Source: Victivallis lenta (GTDB lineage Bacteria; Verrucomicrobiota; Lentisphaeria; Victivallales; Victivallaceae). Taken from it: a stretch of 64,000 bases of DNA. Positions within the stretch are counted from its first letter, which is position 1; every line of letters starts with the position of its first letter. The notes under the pieces are model-generated. The model ran no database searches, was not told the origin of the DNA, and saw only the letters and a program-made list of their open reading frames with translations. Positions 53,116 through 61,905 of the stretch are shown here, one piece after another. The DNA is taken from assembly GCF_009695545.1 (NCBI RefSeq), contig NZ_VUNS01000014.1:62001-126000 (forward strand), in the 5' to 3' direction. The position numbers and the translations under genes were made by a program.

Positions 53116-54225
53116 CGCCTGCACCGTTTTTTCATACTGCGCGGCGGCAAATCGTTCCGCGACGTTTTTATGGCTGAGGGCCGCGCTCTCATTCAGATTG
53201 CGGACCGAGGAACCCTCGATCAATTTTTGCGGAAACTCAATCTGCCGCCTGTACTGCGAATCGTGGTTCAGGATATCGATCGCCATCCGGACGATGATCC
53301 CGCTGTACTCTTCGGCCCCGGAATCCACCGCCGTCAGCCACTCCACCCTCGGAACCGTTCCGGTGCTGATGATGCTCAAATCCTCGGGAACGCGCACGCC
53401 GTACTCCTCCAGATATCTGCGCGCCTGAATGGCTCCGTCGCAGCTGATCGGAAACAGGGCGGTGAAATCGTATTTCCCCGCGGCATAGGCTTTCATGAAC
53501 TCCGCCACCTGCCGATGGGGGCGTTCGCCGGGGCGAATGCGGCAGTCCAGCACCTCGACGCTGCAGCCGTTCGATGCTGCGCAGCTTTCGAAACCGCGGC
53601 AGAAGGCTTCGACGGTATAAAGGTGCGGTTCGTTGATCAGAAGCCCGAATTTACGGTGTCCGTGCCGGAAAAGGTAATTCGCGATGTTCACGCCCGCCGC
53701 CGCGTTGTCGCCGCATACGTAATTGATCTGGCTGATCGGCACTGAGTTGCGGCTCAGGATCACCGGGGCGGGGCAGCGCGAAATCGCCAGGATCTGCTCC
53801 GGCGTCATCAGGTCGTCCGCAATGCCGTCCACCACGATGATATCCGCCTCATAGTTCGAAAGCGTCAGGGTGATATCGTCATGATAATCGTAAATCCGGT
53901 GTTCGAACCGAAACCCGTCCTCTTCCGCTGCCCGGCGGAGGCGTTCCGCCATGAACGGCAGAATCGGCGCCGGCCAGTTGTGCTGCAAAAGCAGCATATG
54001 CGGTTTGCCCGCGTCCTTTTTGCTGACGAAGCTGCCGCGGCCGACGTACGCCTCGATCAACCCCTTTTCCTTCAGCTGATTGATCGCCGGCGTGACAGTC
54101 GACTGGCTGACCTGGTACTCCGTCATCAACTGGCGGACGGTCGGGAAGGGCTCTCCGTCCTTCATGGCGGAAATGCGCCGGCGCAGCTGCAGATAGAGCT
54201 GATCGCTTTTACTCGACTTTACCAT
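53104..54225 (-). CDS. GntR-type transcription factor with LacI-like sensor domain (GH39 locus)
   Basis: A 373-residue regulator. The winged helix is at the N-terminus (YLQLRRRISAMKDGEPFPTV then RQLMTEYQVSQSTVTPAINQ), followed by a LacI-type sensor (APVILSRNSVPISQINYVCG, NYLFRHGHRKFGLLIN, RVPEDLSIISTGTVPRVEWL). It is the same architecture as the regulator at 30369 but only distantly similar in sequence. It lies upstream of the three pseudopilin genes in the same direction. Two TGTAT-type palindromes precede it (54244-54312), overlapping a promoter, so it is likely autorepressed. Confidence 0.87.
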   Translation of the reverse strand: MVKSSKSDQLYLQLRRRISAMKDGEPFPTVRQLMTEYQVSQSTVTPAINQLKEKGLIEAYVGRGSFVSKKDAGKPHMLLLQHNWPAPILPFMAERLRRAAEEDGFRFEHRIYDYHDDITLTLSNYEADIIVVDGIADDLMTPEQILAISRCPAPVILSRNSVPISQINYVCGDNAAAGVNIANYLFRHGHRKFGLLINEPHLYTVEAFCRGFESCAASNGCSVEVLDCRIRPGERPHRQVAEFMKAYAAGKYDFTALFPISCDGAIQARRYLEEYGVRVPEDLSIISTGTVPRVEWLTAVDSGAEEYSGIIVRMAIDILNHDSQYRRQIEFPQKLIEGSSVRNLNESAALSHKNVAERFAAAQYEKTVQAHNS

Positions 54226-54243
54226 GCTGTCCCTCGTGTTTAT

Positions 54244-54312
54244 TGTATCGGCATTCGATACATTGCCGTCAAAAAAAATCGCGCGATTGCGATTGTATTG
54301 ATCTTCGATACA
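54244..54312 (-). promoter_or_regulatory. Paired palindromic operators over the GntR-type promoter
   Basis: TGTATCG-N5-CGATACA (54244-54262) and TGTATTG-N5-CGATACA (54294-54312), centres 50 bases apart. On the minus strand a -35 TTGACG lies between them and the first operator covers the -10 region (GATACA or TACAAT). Confidence 0.75.
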
Positions 54313-54426
54313 TTTTAATTATACCCAAAATCGATGAAAAAAGCAAGTGGAAAATGAAAAAAAATAAAAAAAATCCGGCCCGGACTGAATACACGTGTGA
54401 ATTGCGCCCGGGCTGAGGCGGCGCGC

Positions 54427-55317
54427 TTACGGAAGATCGGCGGCGGAAAAGTGGTATTCCGTATTGCAGAACTGGCAGCGGAGCGCCGGATTCGGATTTT
54501 CCGCCAGAAGCTTTTCGATCTCCTCCCGCCCGAGAATCTGCAGCGCGGTTTTCCGGAGCGCTTCCGCCGAACAGCCGCAGTGAAAACGGGCCGCGGGCAG
54601 CGGCTGCAGCTGGAAGGCGGGGAGATCCATGCGTTCGAGCAGGAACGCCAGAAGGAGGCGAACGCCCTCTTCCGGGGCGCTTCCAAACCGGGTGCGGAGG
54701 ATTTCGCCCGCTTCCGGCATCTGAAGTTTCCGGCGCATGTGGTCGAACTCGGACAGGTCGCAGCCCGGCATGGCCTGCAGGAGGACGCCCAGCGCGCTTT
54801 TCACCGGTTCGGCCGGGTCTGCCTGCAGCTCGATCTCGCAGCGGAGCTCGCTTTCGATCTCCTCGCTGACGGAGAGATGGTAAGCCAGCGCGGAGGAGGG
54901 CAGAATGAAAGCGCTTTTCGACTCGCCGGAGCGGAGAATCCTGCCGTGCCGGGAGCGGGTGCTCCGGACCGTCGCTCCATCTTCCCCGCAGGCGACTTCG
55001 ACCGAATCGGCCTCTTCCATGACGTGCGGATTGCGGATGAAGCCGCGGAGGCATCCGTCCGAACCGGCGTCGACGACGATCGAACCGGCCGGACCCGCAT
55101 AACCGAACCGGACCGACAGACGCTCCCCGCGCCCGAGCATGGTTCCCGTCAGCGCGGCGGAGGAGAAGGCGTCGGCCAGCAGCCGTCCGGCGACCGGATC
55201 GGCATCGTGGCGGATGATCGTCTCCGAGGCCAGCTCCCGGAAACTGCCGACGGCAAGGCGGACGGCCTCTTCTTTCACAACCGCATAGCTCAGGTAATCC
55301 TGCGCGACATGTTCCAT
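54427..55317 (-). CDS. hslO: Redox-regulated chaperone Hsp33
   Basis: A 296-residue Hsp33. LSYAVVKEEAVRLAVGSFRE opens the family, and VVDAGSDGCLRGFIRNP is the central motif. The zinc-binding cysteines are at the C-terminus, FHCGCSAE and LRCQFCNTEYHF (CxC and CxxC). The chaperone is activated by oxidation and disulfide formation. The frame runs to a GTG at 55335, but the ATG at 55317 has GGAGAAG upstream. It is divergent from the DUF362 gene. Confidence 0.96.
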   Translation of the reverse strand: MEHVAQDYLSYAVVKEEAVRLAVGSFRELASETIIRHDADPVAGRLLADAFSSAALTGTMLGRGERLSVRFGYAGPAGSIVVDAGSDGCLRGFIRNPHVMEEADSVEVACGEDGATVRSTRSRHGRILRSGESKSAFILPSSALAYHLSVSEEIESELRCEIELQADPAEPVKSALGVLLQAMPGCDLSEFDHMRRKLQMPEAGEILRTRFGSAPEEGVRLLLAFLLERMDLPAFQLQPLPAARFHCGCSAEALRKTALQILGREEIEKLLAENPNPALRCQFCNTEYHFSAADLP

Positions 55318-55343
55318 TTTCTGCTTCTCCTGCACAGATTCTC

Positions 55344-55372
55344 TTGACAGACGGGATTCGACCCGGTATCTT
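55344..55372 (+). promoter_or_regulatory. Promoter of the DUF362 gene
   Basis: TTGACA (55344-55349), 17 bases, TATCTT (55367-55372), about 48 bases before the ATG at 55420. Confidence 0.65.
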
Positions 55373-55419
55373 AATGGGATACCATCATCATACTATATCA
55401 CAAAGAAGCGAGGAATCAA

Positions 55420-56523
55420 ATGAGTGCCCGACTGCTGTTTGCCGCTTTCGCCCCGAAAACACTGGAGCCGGCCAATTCGATCGGCAACAAATTTCAGCGT
55501 TTGCTCGAAAAGCTCGATTTGCCGTCCGCCGTCGGGAACCGCACCGTCGCCGTGAAGATGCATCTCGGCGGCGGCGGCGGTTTTTCGACGATTCATCCGT
55601 TTTTCGTCCGGAAACTGATTCAGGCCGTGCGGAAGGCGGGAGCCCGGGAAGTGTTCGTCACCGATCTCCGGCGCGATATTTCCGGCGCGATCGACCGTGG
55701 CTATACCGAAGAGGTTTTCGGCTGCCGGATCGTTCCGGTCTGCGGAGAGGATGAACGGGATTTCAAAACCTTTCCGGTCGAGCCGCCTTTTCACGGCATG
55801 GACCGCATCGAGCTCTCCGGCGCGATCCTGAAGGCGGATGTCCTGCTCGACTTCTCGCATGTGAAGGGACACGGCGTCTGCGGCTTCGGCGGCGCTTCGA
55901 AAAATCTCTCGATGGGCGCAGTGACGGACAAAATGCGCCAGATGCTGCACGGGCTCGAGGGCGGCCTGGTCTGGAAGGAGGAGAAATGCTCGCACTGCGG
56001 CAGCTGCATTGCAAACTGTCCGAACGGCGCCATGAAGTTCGACGAAAACGGCAGGCTCGATGTTTTCTATCACAACTGCAAGTTCTGCCAGCACTGCGTC
56101 CTGATCTGTCCGGAGCAGGCGATCACCATGACCGCCGGCGGCTATCTCGACTTCCAGAAGGGAATGGCCATGACCAGTGCAAAACTGCTCGAACAGTTTC
56201 CGGAGAACCGCCGGCTTTTCATCAATATGCTGATGGATACGACGATCTTCTGCGACTGCTGGAGCATGACCACTCCGCGGCTGATTCCGGATATCGGCAT
56301 CCTGGCCGGCCGCGATATCGTGGCGGTCGAACAGGCCACCCTCGACCTGATCAACCGCGAAGAGCTGATCCCGAAGTCGCTGCCGGAGGGCTGGGATCTG
56401 CTTGAAGACCGTTCGCTGCACCTGTTCGAGCGGATTCACCACAAGGACCCTTATGCCGTCGTCCGTTATCTCGAAGAGCTCGGCTGCGGCACCGCCGATT
56501 ACGCACTCGAAGAGATTGAATAA
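55420..56523 (+). CDS. DUF362-domain Fe-S protein
   Basis: A 367-residue protein. The first 200 residues match DUF362 (NRTVAVKMHLGGGGGFSTIH, DVLLDFSHVKGHGVCGFGGA, KNLSMGAVTDKMRQM). Two 4Fe-4S ferredoxin motifs follow: CSHCGSCIANCPNGAM and CKFCQHCVLICPEQAI. The C-terminal 120 residues have CDCWSMTTPRLIPDIGILAG, also typical of the DUF362 family. Roles are poorly defined; some members are linked to ferredoxin-dependent metabolism or electron bifurcation in anaerobes. It has a perfect promoter of its own and is probably monocistronic. Confidence 0.87.
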   Translation: MSARLLFAAFAPKTLEPANSIGNKFQRLLEKLDLPSAVGNRTVAVKMHLGGGGGFSTIHPFFVRKLIQAVRKAGAREVFVTDLRRDISGAIDRGYTEEVFGCRIVPVCGEDERDFKTFPVEPPFHGMDRIELSGAILKADVLLDFSHVKGHGVCGFGGASKNLSMGAVTDKMRQMLHGLEGGLVWKEEKCSHCGSCIANCPNGAMKFDENGRLDVFYHNCKFCQHCVLICPEQAITMTAGGYLDFQKGMAMTSAKLLEQFPENRRLFINMLMDTTIFCDCWSMTTPRLIPDIGILAGRDIVAVEQATLDLINREELIPKSLPEGWDLLEDRSLHLFERIHHKDPYAVVRYLEELGCGTADYALEEIE

Positions 56524-56637
56524 TCCCGCCGGCAGTCGGCTTGCCCGCAGAAGCGTCTGCTGAGCGTCGGGAAAAAACGTGTCCCGGACGGATGCTGCCG
56601 ACTTCACCGCAGGGGGAAGCCCACCGGGCCGGGACCG

Positions 56638-59600
56638 TTACCGGCGAAGCAGTTCGTAGGCGAATGCGCCGGTGACGCCGGGATCGGCGGAAAAAACGAT
56701 CTTCCCCGCCTTCTCCGTGAACGGGGCATCTCCGAGTGTTTTGCCGTTTACATCCAGCGCCCGCAGGACGACTGTTCCGGGCGCCCGGTTGACGAGTTCG
56801 ATTTCGACCTTGCCGCGCCGCATCAGGTACGGCGACGGTCTGCCGAGATTGTACATCAGAATCCGGCTGCCGAGCATGGCCAGCCGCTGGCCGGCGGCCT
56901 TGACGTCGGTCAGGTGCAGAATCAGCACCCGGCGGCTGTCCGCCAGAGTCTTGTCGTCCAGCGCTCCGGCGAAGACGGTGGAGAACACTTCGCTGCCGTT
57001 CGCGGCCAGAAGACCGCCTTTCAGGCTTCCGCCGGACGGGATGACCAGCGCTTCGCTGCGCGGGGTGACCACCTGCAGCGTGCCGTTTTTGCAGTCGGCC
57101 GTGAACTCTCCGGCGGGGGAGGCGACCGGCTTGGTCAGGTCGACCAGCGTTTCGCCCTTCAGCAGCGTTTCGACGTCGAAACTGCCGGCCGGAACCCGGT
57201 CCGCCACGCGCATTCCGATCCGGTGGAGCAGCCCGAGCTTCGTGAAGTTTTCCGGGATGTCGGCATTCTGCCGCCTGAACCAGTTGGCGTAATCCGCCGC
57301 CTGCGGAATCCGGTAGACCTGCGGCGTCACGGTCAGCGTCCGTTCGGTGGAGAGCGGCTTCACGTCGCCGCGCAGGTAGAAGAGCGCGGTGATCCGGTCC
57401 GACAGCTGCAGGATCGGGTCGTTGGCCGTGGCGAAGGCGCCGAGTTGGCCGCCGTTCCCGGTCGGGTCGATCTTCCAGCTCCGCAGGTAGGTGCCGAATT
57501 CAAAGCGGAAGATGCCGCTCCAGTCCTGCATCGCGGCCAGCGCACCCATCACGGGGCCGCCCTCCGAGCGCTTGTCGTTCGGCACGCAGAAGTTGAATTC
57601 CGTCAGCATGAACGGCTTGCCGAAGATCCGCGCCGCCCCGGCCTGCAGCGGCACCGGGAAACCGGAGGCGATCACGCTGCGGTTGTGGTTCTGGAACGGC
57701 ATCCGGAACATGTCTCCAGGGAAGGTCGGGTGGTCGAAGTAGGTGTGATTGTCCACATAATCGTACCGGCTGCGGGGCAGGGCGGACGGGTACATCGACG
57801 TGCAGGAGAGATCCGAGAACGGCGCTTTGACGCCGATTCCGCGCAGAGCGCTCTTCATCTCGTCGAAGACGGCGCTCTGCTGGTCGAGCAGAAAGCGCAG
57901 CCACTCCTGCGCCAGCGGCCGCTCCTGCGGCGTCAGGCCGTTCTTTTCGCACCACGCCCGGTAGGTGCGGGTCATGTTGGCCTGCTGAACCGGATTCCGG
58001 TTCGGGTATTTGTATTCGTCATGGTGCAGCAGCAGCGGATTCTCGTTGATGATGCCGATCGAAACCAGCGCCGGGTCGTCGTTCATGCTCATGCCGGTGT
58101 AGGGATTGACCGGCAGAAGGAGGTTGCGGGCGAACTCCACGAGGTTCTTCCGGAGCTCCGGATCGAACATCATCTGGGTCTTGACTTCGAACATGCCCTT
58201 GAATGGACGGGAGAAGCCGCCGGTCCGCATGGTGTAGAGATCGAGCGTCAGGTAAATGCCGCGCTTCTTCAGTTCGGCGAACAGAAAGTGCATCCGGTCG
58301 AGCATGGCCGGATCGATCTCCGGCCGGGTCGCATCCGGCTTGACCAGGAAACCGTCGAAATGGTGGAAACGGACCGCGTTGTAGCCGCAGGCGGCGATCC
58401 GGTCTGCCAGTTTGATGCTGTCGGCGTGTTCGAGCATGTTGCTCTCCTCGCAGATGCTGACCCCCAGGAAGCGGACGGGGCGTCCGGGACGCCGCTCGAA
58501 CTCAAAGTGCTCGCCGTTGATGACGGCCCGGCCGTATTTGCCGGCCGGAGCGTCGAGCAGCCACGAGAAGTCAAGCGCGCTGCCCCGGACCGGGTTCTTG
58601 TCGAAGGTGAACTCCCGGTAGTTTCGGGGATTCAATGCAAGCGGCCGCTCCTGATTGTCCTCGACGGCCGGGAACGGAATTCCCTCGTCAGGGACCAGCG
58701 ACGCGCCGGCCACCAGCCAGACCGAATTGTCCGCACTGGTCAGTTTCACGGACCTGACCGGTTTGCGCTCAAGCCGGAACCGGCTCAGGTACATGCCGAT
58801 GACCGAGCTCGGGTTCTGCCCCTGAAACACGACTGCGGCGTTGACGGCTCCGGCCGGTTCCCACCAGTTGCCGACGTCGCGGCGGTCGATGACTTCGAAA
58901 TTGGAAGCGGTGCCGTCGGCGTAGGCGACTTCGATCGAGCCGGCCGCCTTGCGGTTGCACCAGGCGGCGGCGTGGAACAAATAGAGCCACGCATATTTTC
59001 CGCCGTCGGCCGGAATCACGGCTTCTTTGAGGAACTCCGGCCGGGCCGGGTTGCGGAACGCGAGCACGGATTTCCCGCCGTTCTCCGCCGGATCGAGCAC
59101 CCGGACCGGCACATTGCCGAAGGTCTGCAGTCCGAGCGGCATGATGGCGAAATCGTTGTCCGGCCCCTGGTCGGTCCAGCCGCCCTGCCTGTCGTTTTCG
59201 ACCGGATCGGCGAAGCCCATGTTGGCTGCGGCGGAGAGATCCAGCGGAGTTGCCGTGTACGGCAGGAACGCGATATCGAGTTCGGCATCGACTCTGCCGT
59301 CCCTGACCGGCAGCGCCAGCCGGAGATTGCCGGTCCGGTCGCCGTATTTGCAGATCATGGCGCCGGTCGAAAAGCCGCTGAGCCGAAGGGTGCCGAAGCG
59401 GAGCGGAATATCAACCTGTTCGACCGCATGCCCGGCCGGACTGTTCCAGACCCAGCCGCCGTTCTGTTCCGCCGGGATAACCTTCTGATCCCGGTAGCGG
59501 ACCTGGCCGTTGCGGATCGTCATCCGGATTTCCCGGCCGAGGAACGGCGCGTTGGTCCGGACTGACCAGAAGAGTTCCCGGAGCTTCTCCGGCGACTCGG

Positions 59601-59967
59601 GCGTGACGGTGATGTGCAGTTTCGCGGCGTTTTCCCCCGCCGGCTTCACGGCAAACGTGTAGTTGCAGAATACGCCGGTTTTCGGCTCCCGGAAGCGTCC
59701 GGCGCGAAGCAGCGGGGCCGGCGCGGCGCGGTCGATGACATTGGCGTCGAGGTCGGAAACGTCCGAAAAATCGATTTTCACCCAGTCGTCGGTTCCGACG
59801 AACCGGCGGGAGTCGAACTGTCCGGCGATTCCGGTCTCGCGGTTGTAGACGTCGATCCGGGCCTTGTCGTTCAGGCGCATCACCGGGTTGATGATTTCGT
59901 CCGCGGCGGGAGCCGCCGCGGCGCCGAACGAGGCCGCGGCGAGTGTCAGAATCAGTTTTTTCAGCAT
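56638..59967 (-). CDS. Secreted GH-A clan glycoside hydrolase, large (pseudopilin-linked)
   Basis: A 1109-residue protein with a signal peptide (MLKKLILTLAAASFGAAAAP). The first 480 residues form beta-rich domains without a recognised family. The TIM barrel starts near residue 510 (FLGVSICEESNMLEHADSIK), with E642 in GIINENPLLL as acid/base and E790 in MLTEFNFC as nucleophile, so it belongs to clan GH-A and looks like a cellulase-type (GH5-like) barrel. About 250 C-terminal residues form beta domains. The start at 59967 lies 10 bases after the pseudopilin stop, so the two genes are in one operon. The longer frame to 60018 overlaps that gene and is not used. Confidence 0.83.
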   Translation of the reverse strand: MLKKLILTLAAASFGAAAAPAADEIINPVMRLNDKARIDVYNRETGIAGQFDSRRFVGTDDWVKIDFSDVSDLDANVIDRAAPAPLLRAGRFREPKTGVFCNYTFAVKPAGENAAKLHITVTPESPEKLRELFWSVRTNAPFLGREIRMTIRNGQVRYRDQKVIPAEQNGGWVWNSPAGHAVEQVDIPLRFGTLRLSGFSTGAMICKYGDRTGNLRLALPVRDGRVDAELDIAFLPYTATPLDLSAAANMGFADPVENDRQGGWTDQGPDNDFAIMPLGLQTFGNVPVRVLDPAENGGKSVLAFRNPARPEFLKEAVIPADGGKYAWLYLFHAAAWCNRKAAGSIEVAYADGTASNFEVIDRRDVGNWWEPAGAVNAAVVFQGQNPSSVIGMYLSRFRLERKPVRSVKLTSADNSVWLVAGASLVPDEGIPFPAVEDNQERPLALNPRNYREFTFDKNPVRGSALDFSWLLDAPAGKYGRAVINGEHFEFERRPGRPVRFLGVSICEESNMLEHADSIKLADRIAACGYNAVRFHHFDGFLVKPDATRPEIDPAMLDRMHFLFAELKKRGIYLTLDLYTMRTGGFSRPFKGMFEVKTQMMFDPELRKNLVEFARNLLLPVNPYTGMSMNDDPALVSIGIINENPLLLHHDEYKYPNRNPVQQANMTRTYRAWCEKNGLTPQERPLAQEWLRFLLDQQSAVFDEMKSALRGIGVKAPFSDLSCTSMYPSALPRSRYDYVDNHTYFDHPTFPGDMFRMPFQNHNRSVIASGFPVPLQAGAARIFGKPFMLTEFNFCVPNDKRSEGGPVMGALAAMQDWSGIFRFEFGTYLRSWKIDPTGNGGQLGAFATANDPILQLSDRITALFYLRGDVKPLSTERTLTVTPQVYRIPQAADYANWFRRQNADIPENFTKLGLLHRIGMRVADRVPAGSFDVETLLKGETLVDLTKPVASPAGEFTADCKNGTLQVVTPRSEALVIPSGGSLKGGLLAANGSEVFSTVFAGALDDKTLADSRRVLILHLTDVKAAGQRLAMLGSRILMYNLGRPSPYLMRRGKVEIELVNRAPGTVVLRALDVNGKTLGDAPFTEKAGKIVFSADPGVTGAFAYELLRR

Positions 59968-59977
59968 GGATAACCTA

Positions 59978-60700
59978 TCAGATCGACATGGCGGTGAAGT
60001 TGGCGGTGACGTAAGCATCCCCGGCGTAGTCCTGCTTGAGCTGGCCGACCGAATAGCTCCTGGCGCTGCCGTCGAGCATGACCGCGTTGGACTGGTCGGA
60101 GTGGCGCATATGGACCTGCCCCGCCGCCCAGTAGTTCAGATAGGTGGCCTGTCTTTTCGTGTTGGCGTTGACGCTGTCGCCGGCCAGCAGCGTTTTGGAG
60201 GGGGAGTTTTCGACGACCCACCCTTGCGACGGAACCTTTGCGCAGGCCCGGGAGCGCTTTGCGCAGGGCCAGACGCCGCTGACCGGCTGGCCGGCCAGCC
60301 ATGCGTTCAACCCGTAGGTTTCATACGGGTGGTCGCCCGCCGACGTGCCGGTGCGTTCAAGGAGCGGGCAGCAGAGATTCGAGTAGGCCGCTTTGTCGAA
60401 GATGTTCGCGCCGCCGCCGCCGGTGTAGCCGCCGTTGTAGAGATAAGAGGCCCAGGTTCCGGTTTTCTCCGCGCCGGTGGAAATGATCATCTGCCCTTCG
60501 ATGGCCGGGATGAAATCGTTGTTGTCGTCGCAGTAGAAGTTGATCATCGTGCCGGTCTGCTTCAGGCGGTTGATGCAGTCGATCGTCCGCGCCCGGTTCC
60601 GGGCCTGGTTCAGCGCCGGCATCAGCATCGACGCCAGAATCGCGATGATCGCGATCACGACCAGCAGTTCGATCAGGGTAAAAGCATGTTTTTTCCGCAT
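59978..60700 (-). CDS. Pseudopilin-type H-X9-DG protein (LacI-controlled, GH-linked)
   Basis: A 240-residue protein starting [20 protein letters not shown] and continuing [18 protein letters not shown]. The motif [15 protein letters not shown] is an exact H-X9-DG. The residue before Phe is Ala. GGAAGGAAT lies just before the ATG. It leads the operon with the 1109-residue GH and is divergent from a LacI gene, with a consensus promoter and a palindromic operator in between. Confidence 0.93.
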   Translation of the reverse strand: MRKKHAFTLIELLVVIAIIAILASMLMPALNQARNRARTIDCINRLKQTGTMINFYCDDNNDFIPAIEGQMIISTGAEKTGTWASYLYNGGYTGGGGANIFDKAAYSNLCCPLLERTGTSAGDHPYETYGLNAWLAGQPVSGVWPCAKRSRACAKVPSQGWVVENSPSKTLLAGDSVNANTKRQATYLNYWAAGQVHMRHSDQSNAVMLDGSARSYSVGQLKQDYAGDAYVTANFTAMSI

Positions 60701-60765
60701 TTCGTTATTCCTTCCGTGAAAAATGGTTTCGGCTTTTTCGGGAACTCATATTTTCATATGTGTAA

Positions 60766-60803
60766 ATTATACCAAAATCCTGATGGAAATGCAATTGAAT
60801 TGC
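60766..60803 (-). promoter_or_regulatory. Consensus promoter with overlapping palindromic operator (pseudopilin-GH operon)
   Basis: On the minus strand TTGCAT (60789-60794), exactly 17 bases, then TATAAT (60766-60771). The palindrome GCAATT-G-AATTGC (60791-60803) overlaps the -35 box. The divergent LacI gene at 60917 is the likely repressor. Confidence 0.75.
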
Positions 60804-60916
60804 GGAATATTTGCGTGAAAGAGGATTGAAAAAGTGTAAAAATGATGTAAATTTTTTTATGGGAGGGCGATTTTGCCTTTTGCCGCCGGATAATTTCAAT
60901 TCATTGAGGTGAATCG

Positions 60917-61870
60917 ATGAAAAAGCCGACTCTGCAGGATGTCGCCGTTTCGGCGGGGGTGTCGATCGGTACGGCTTCCCGGGCGATCAACTGCAAGGCG
61001 CGGGTCTCCGCCGAGGCCCGGCGGGCGGTGCGCGAAGCTGCGGAGAAGCTCGGGTATGCGCTGCCGCGTTCCCGCGAGCGGGTGATCGGTGTGCTGACGC
61101 CCACGCTGGAGTCTCCCGAACTGGATCACTATTTTATTCTCATGTTCAACGAATTGCGTCAGGCTGCCCGGCGCCGGGGGTATCGGCTGGTCGTCGTGGC
61201 TCTGGAGGATTTTCCCGTATTGAACGAGTGGCAGGTCTGCGGCGTGATTTCGCTGGATTTCACCGACAAGGTCAGCCGCTGTTTTCCGCAGTTCCGGAAC
61301 ATTCCGCTGATCTGCTGCAACGACCGGGCCAACCACCTCGAAAACGTCTATTCGATCTCCAGCAATGCGAAAAAGGCCATCGGGGAGGCCGTGGATTATC
61401 TCGTCGGGCTCGGACATCGCCGGATCGGCTTCCTGCGCTGGAGTCCGCAGCCGAAGTCGCGCTACGCCGATTTCTTTCTAGAGGCGATGGCGCGCAACGG
61501 GCTGCACAACAGCGCCGGCGCCATGTTGTGGAACAACAACGATTTGCCGCTGCACGACACGGTTGCGATGCTGCTGGCGAAGCCGGTCACCGCGCTCATC
61601 GCGCTGGATTCGGCGATTCAGGTCGACCGTCTGCTGAAGCTCGCCGGGAAGCGGCTTCCGGAGGACATTTCACTGATCGCCGGGGACACGCTGAACGCGA
61701 TGCACATGTATCCGCGCCACACCGTGATCGCCATCGACTATCCGCGCTATATGGAGACGGCCCTCGACATGCTCGAAACCGTCTGGCGGGGCGGAGTCCT
61801 CTCCCAAGACGCCAGCATCGACTCCAGACTGCGGATTCGGGAGAGCACCGGCCCCGCGCCCTCCGACTGA
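60917..61870 (+). CDS. LacI-family transcriptional regulator
   Basis: A 317-residue protein. The helix-turn-helix is at the very start (TLQDVAVSAGVSIGTASRAI), followed by the hinge AREAAEKLGYALPRSRERVI. The rest is a ligand-binding PBP-like domain, a little shorter than usual. GAGGTGAAT lies upstream. It is divergent from the pseudopilin-GH operon and likely controls it through the palindrome at 60791. Confidence 0.93.
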   Translation: MKKPTLQDVAVSAGVSIGTASRAINCKARVSAEARRAVREAAEKLGYALPRSRERVIGVLTPTLESPELDHYFILMFNELRQAARRRGYRLVVVALEDFPVLNEWQVCGVISLDFTDKVSRCFPQFRNIPLICCNDRANHLENVYSISSNAKKAIGEAVDYLVGLGHRRIGFLRWSPQPKSRYADFFLEAMARNGLHNSAGAMLWNNNDLPLHDTVAMLLAKPVTALIALDSAIQVDRLLKLAGKRLPEDISLIAGDTLNAMHMYPRHTVIAIDYPRYMETALDMLETVWRGGVLSQDASIDSRLRIRESTGPAPSD

Positions 61871-61905
61871 CCGGCGGAAGCGGAGGAGGACACGGAGCCG
61901 AATTT

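Noticed and set aside
56914-59565. An 883-codon plus-strand frame across the 1109-residue GH
   Set aside because: Shadow of the GH frame; His/Arg/Val-rich with no structure.
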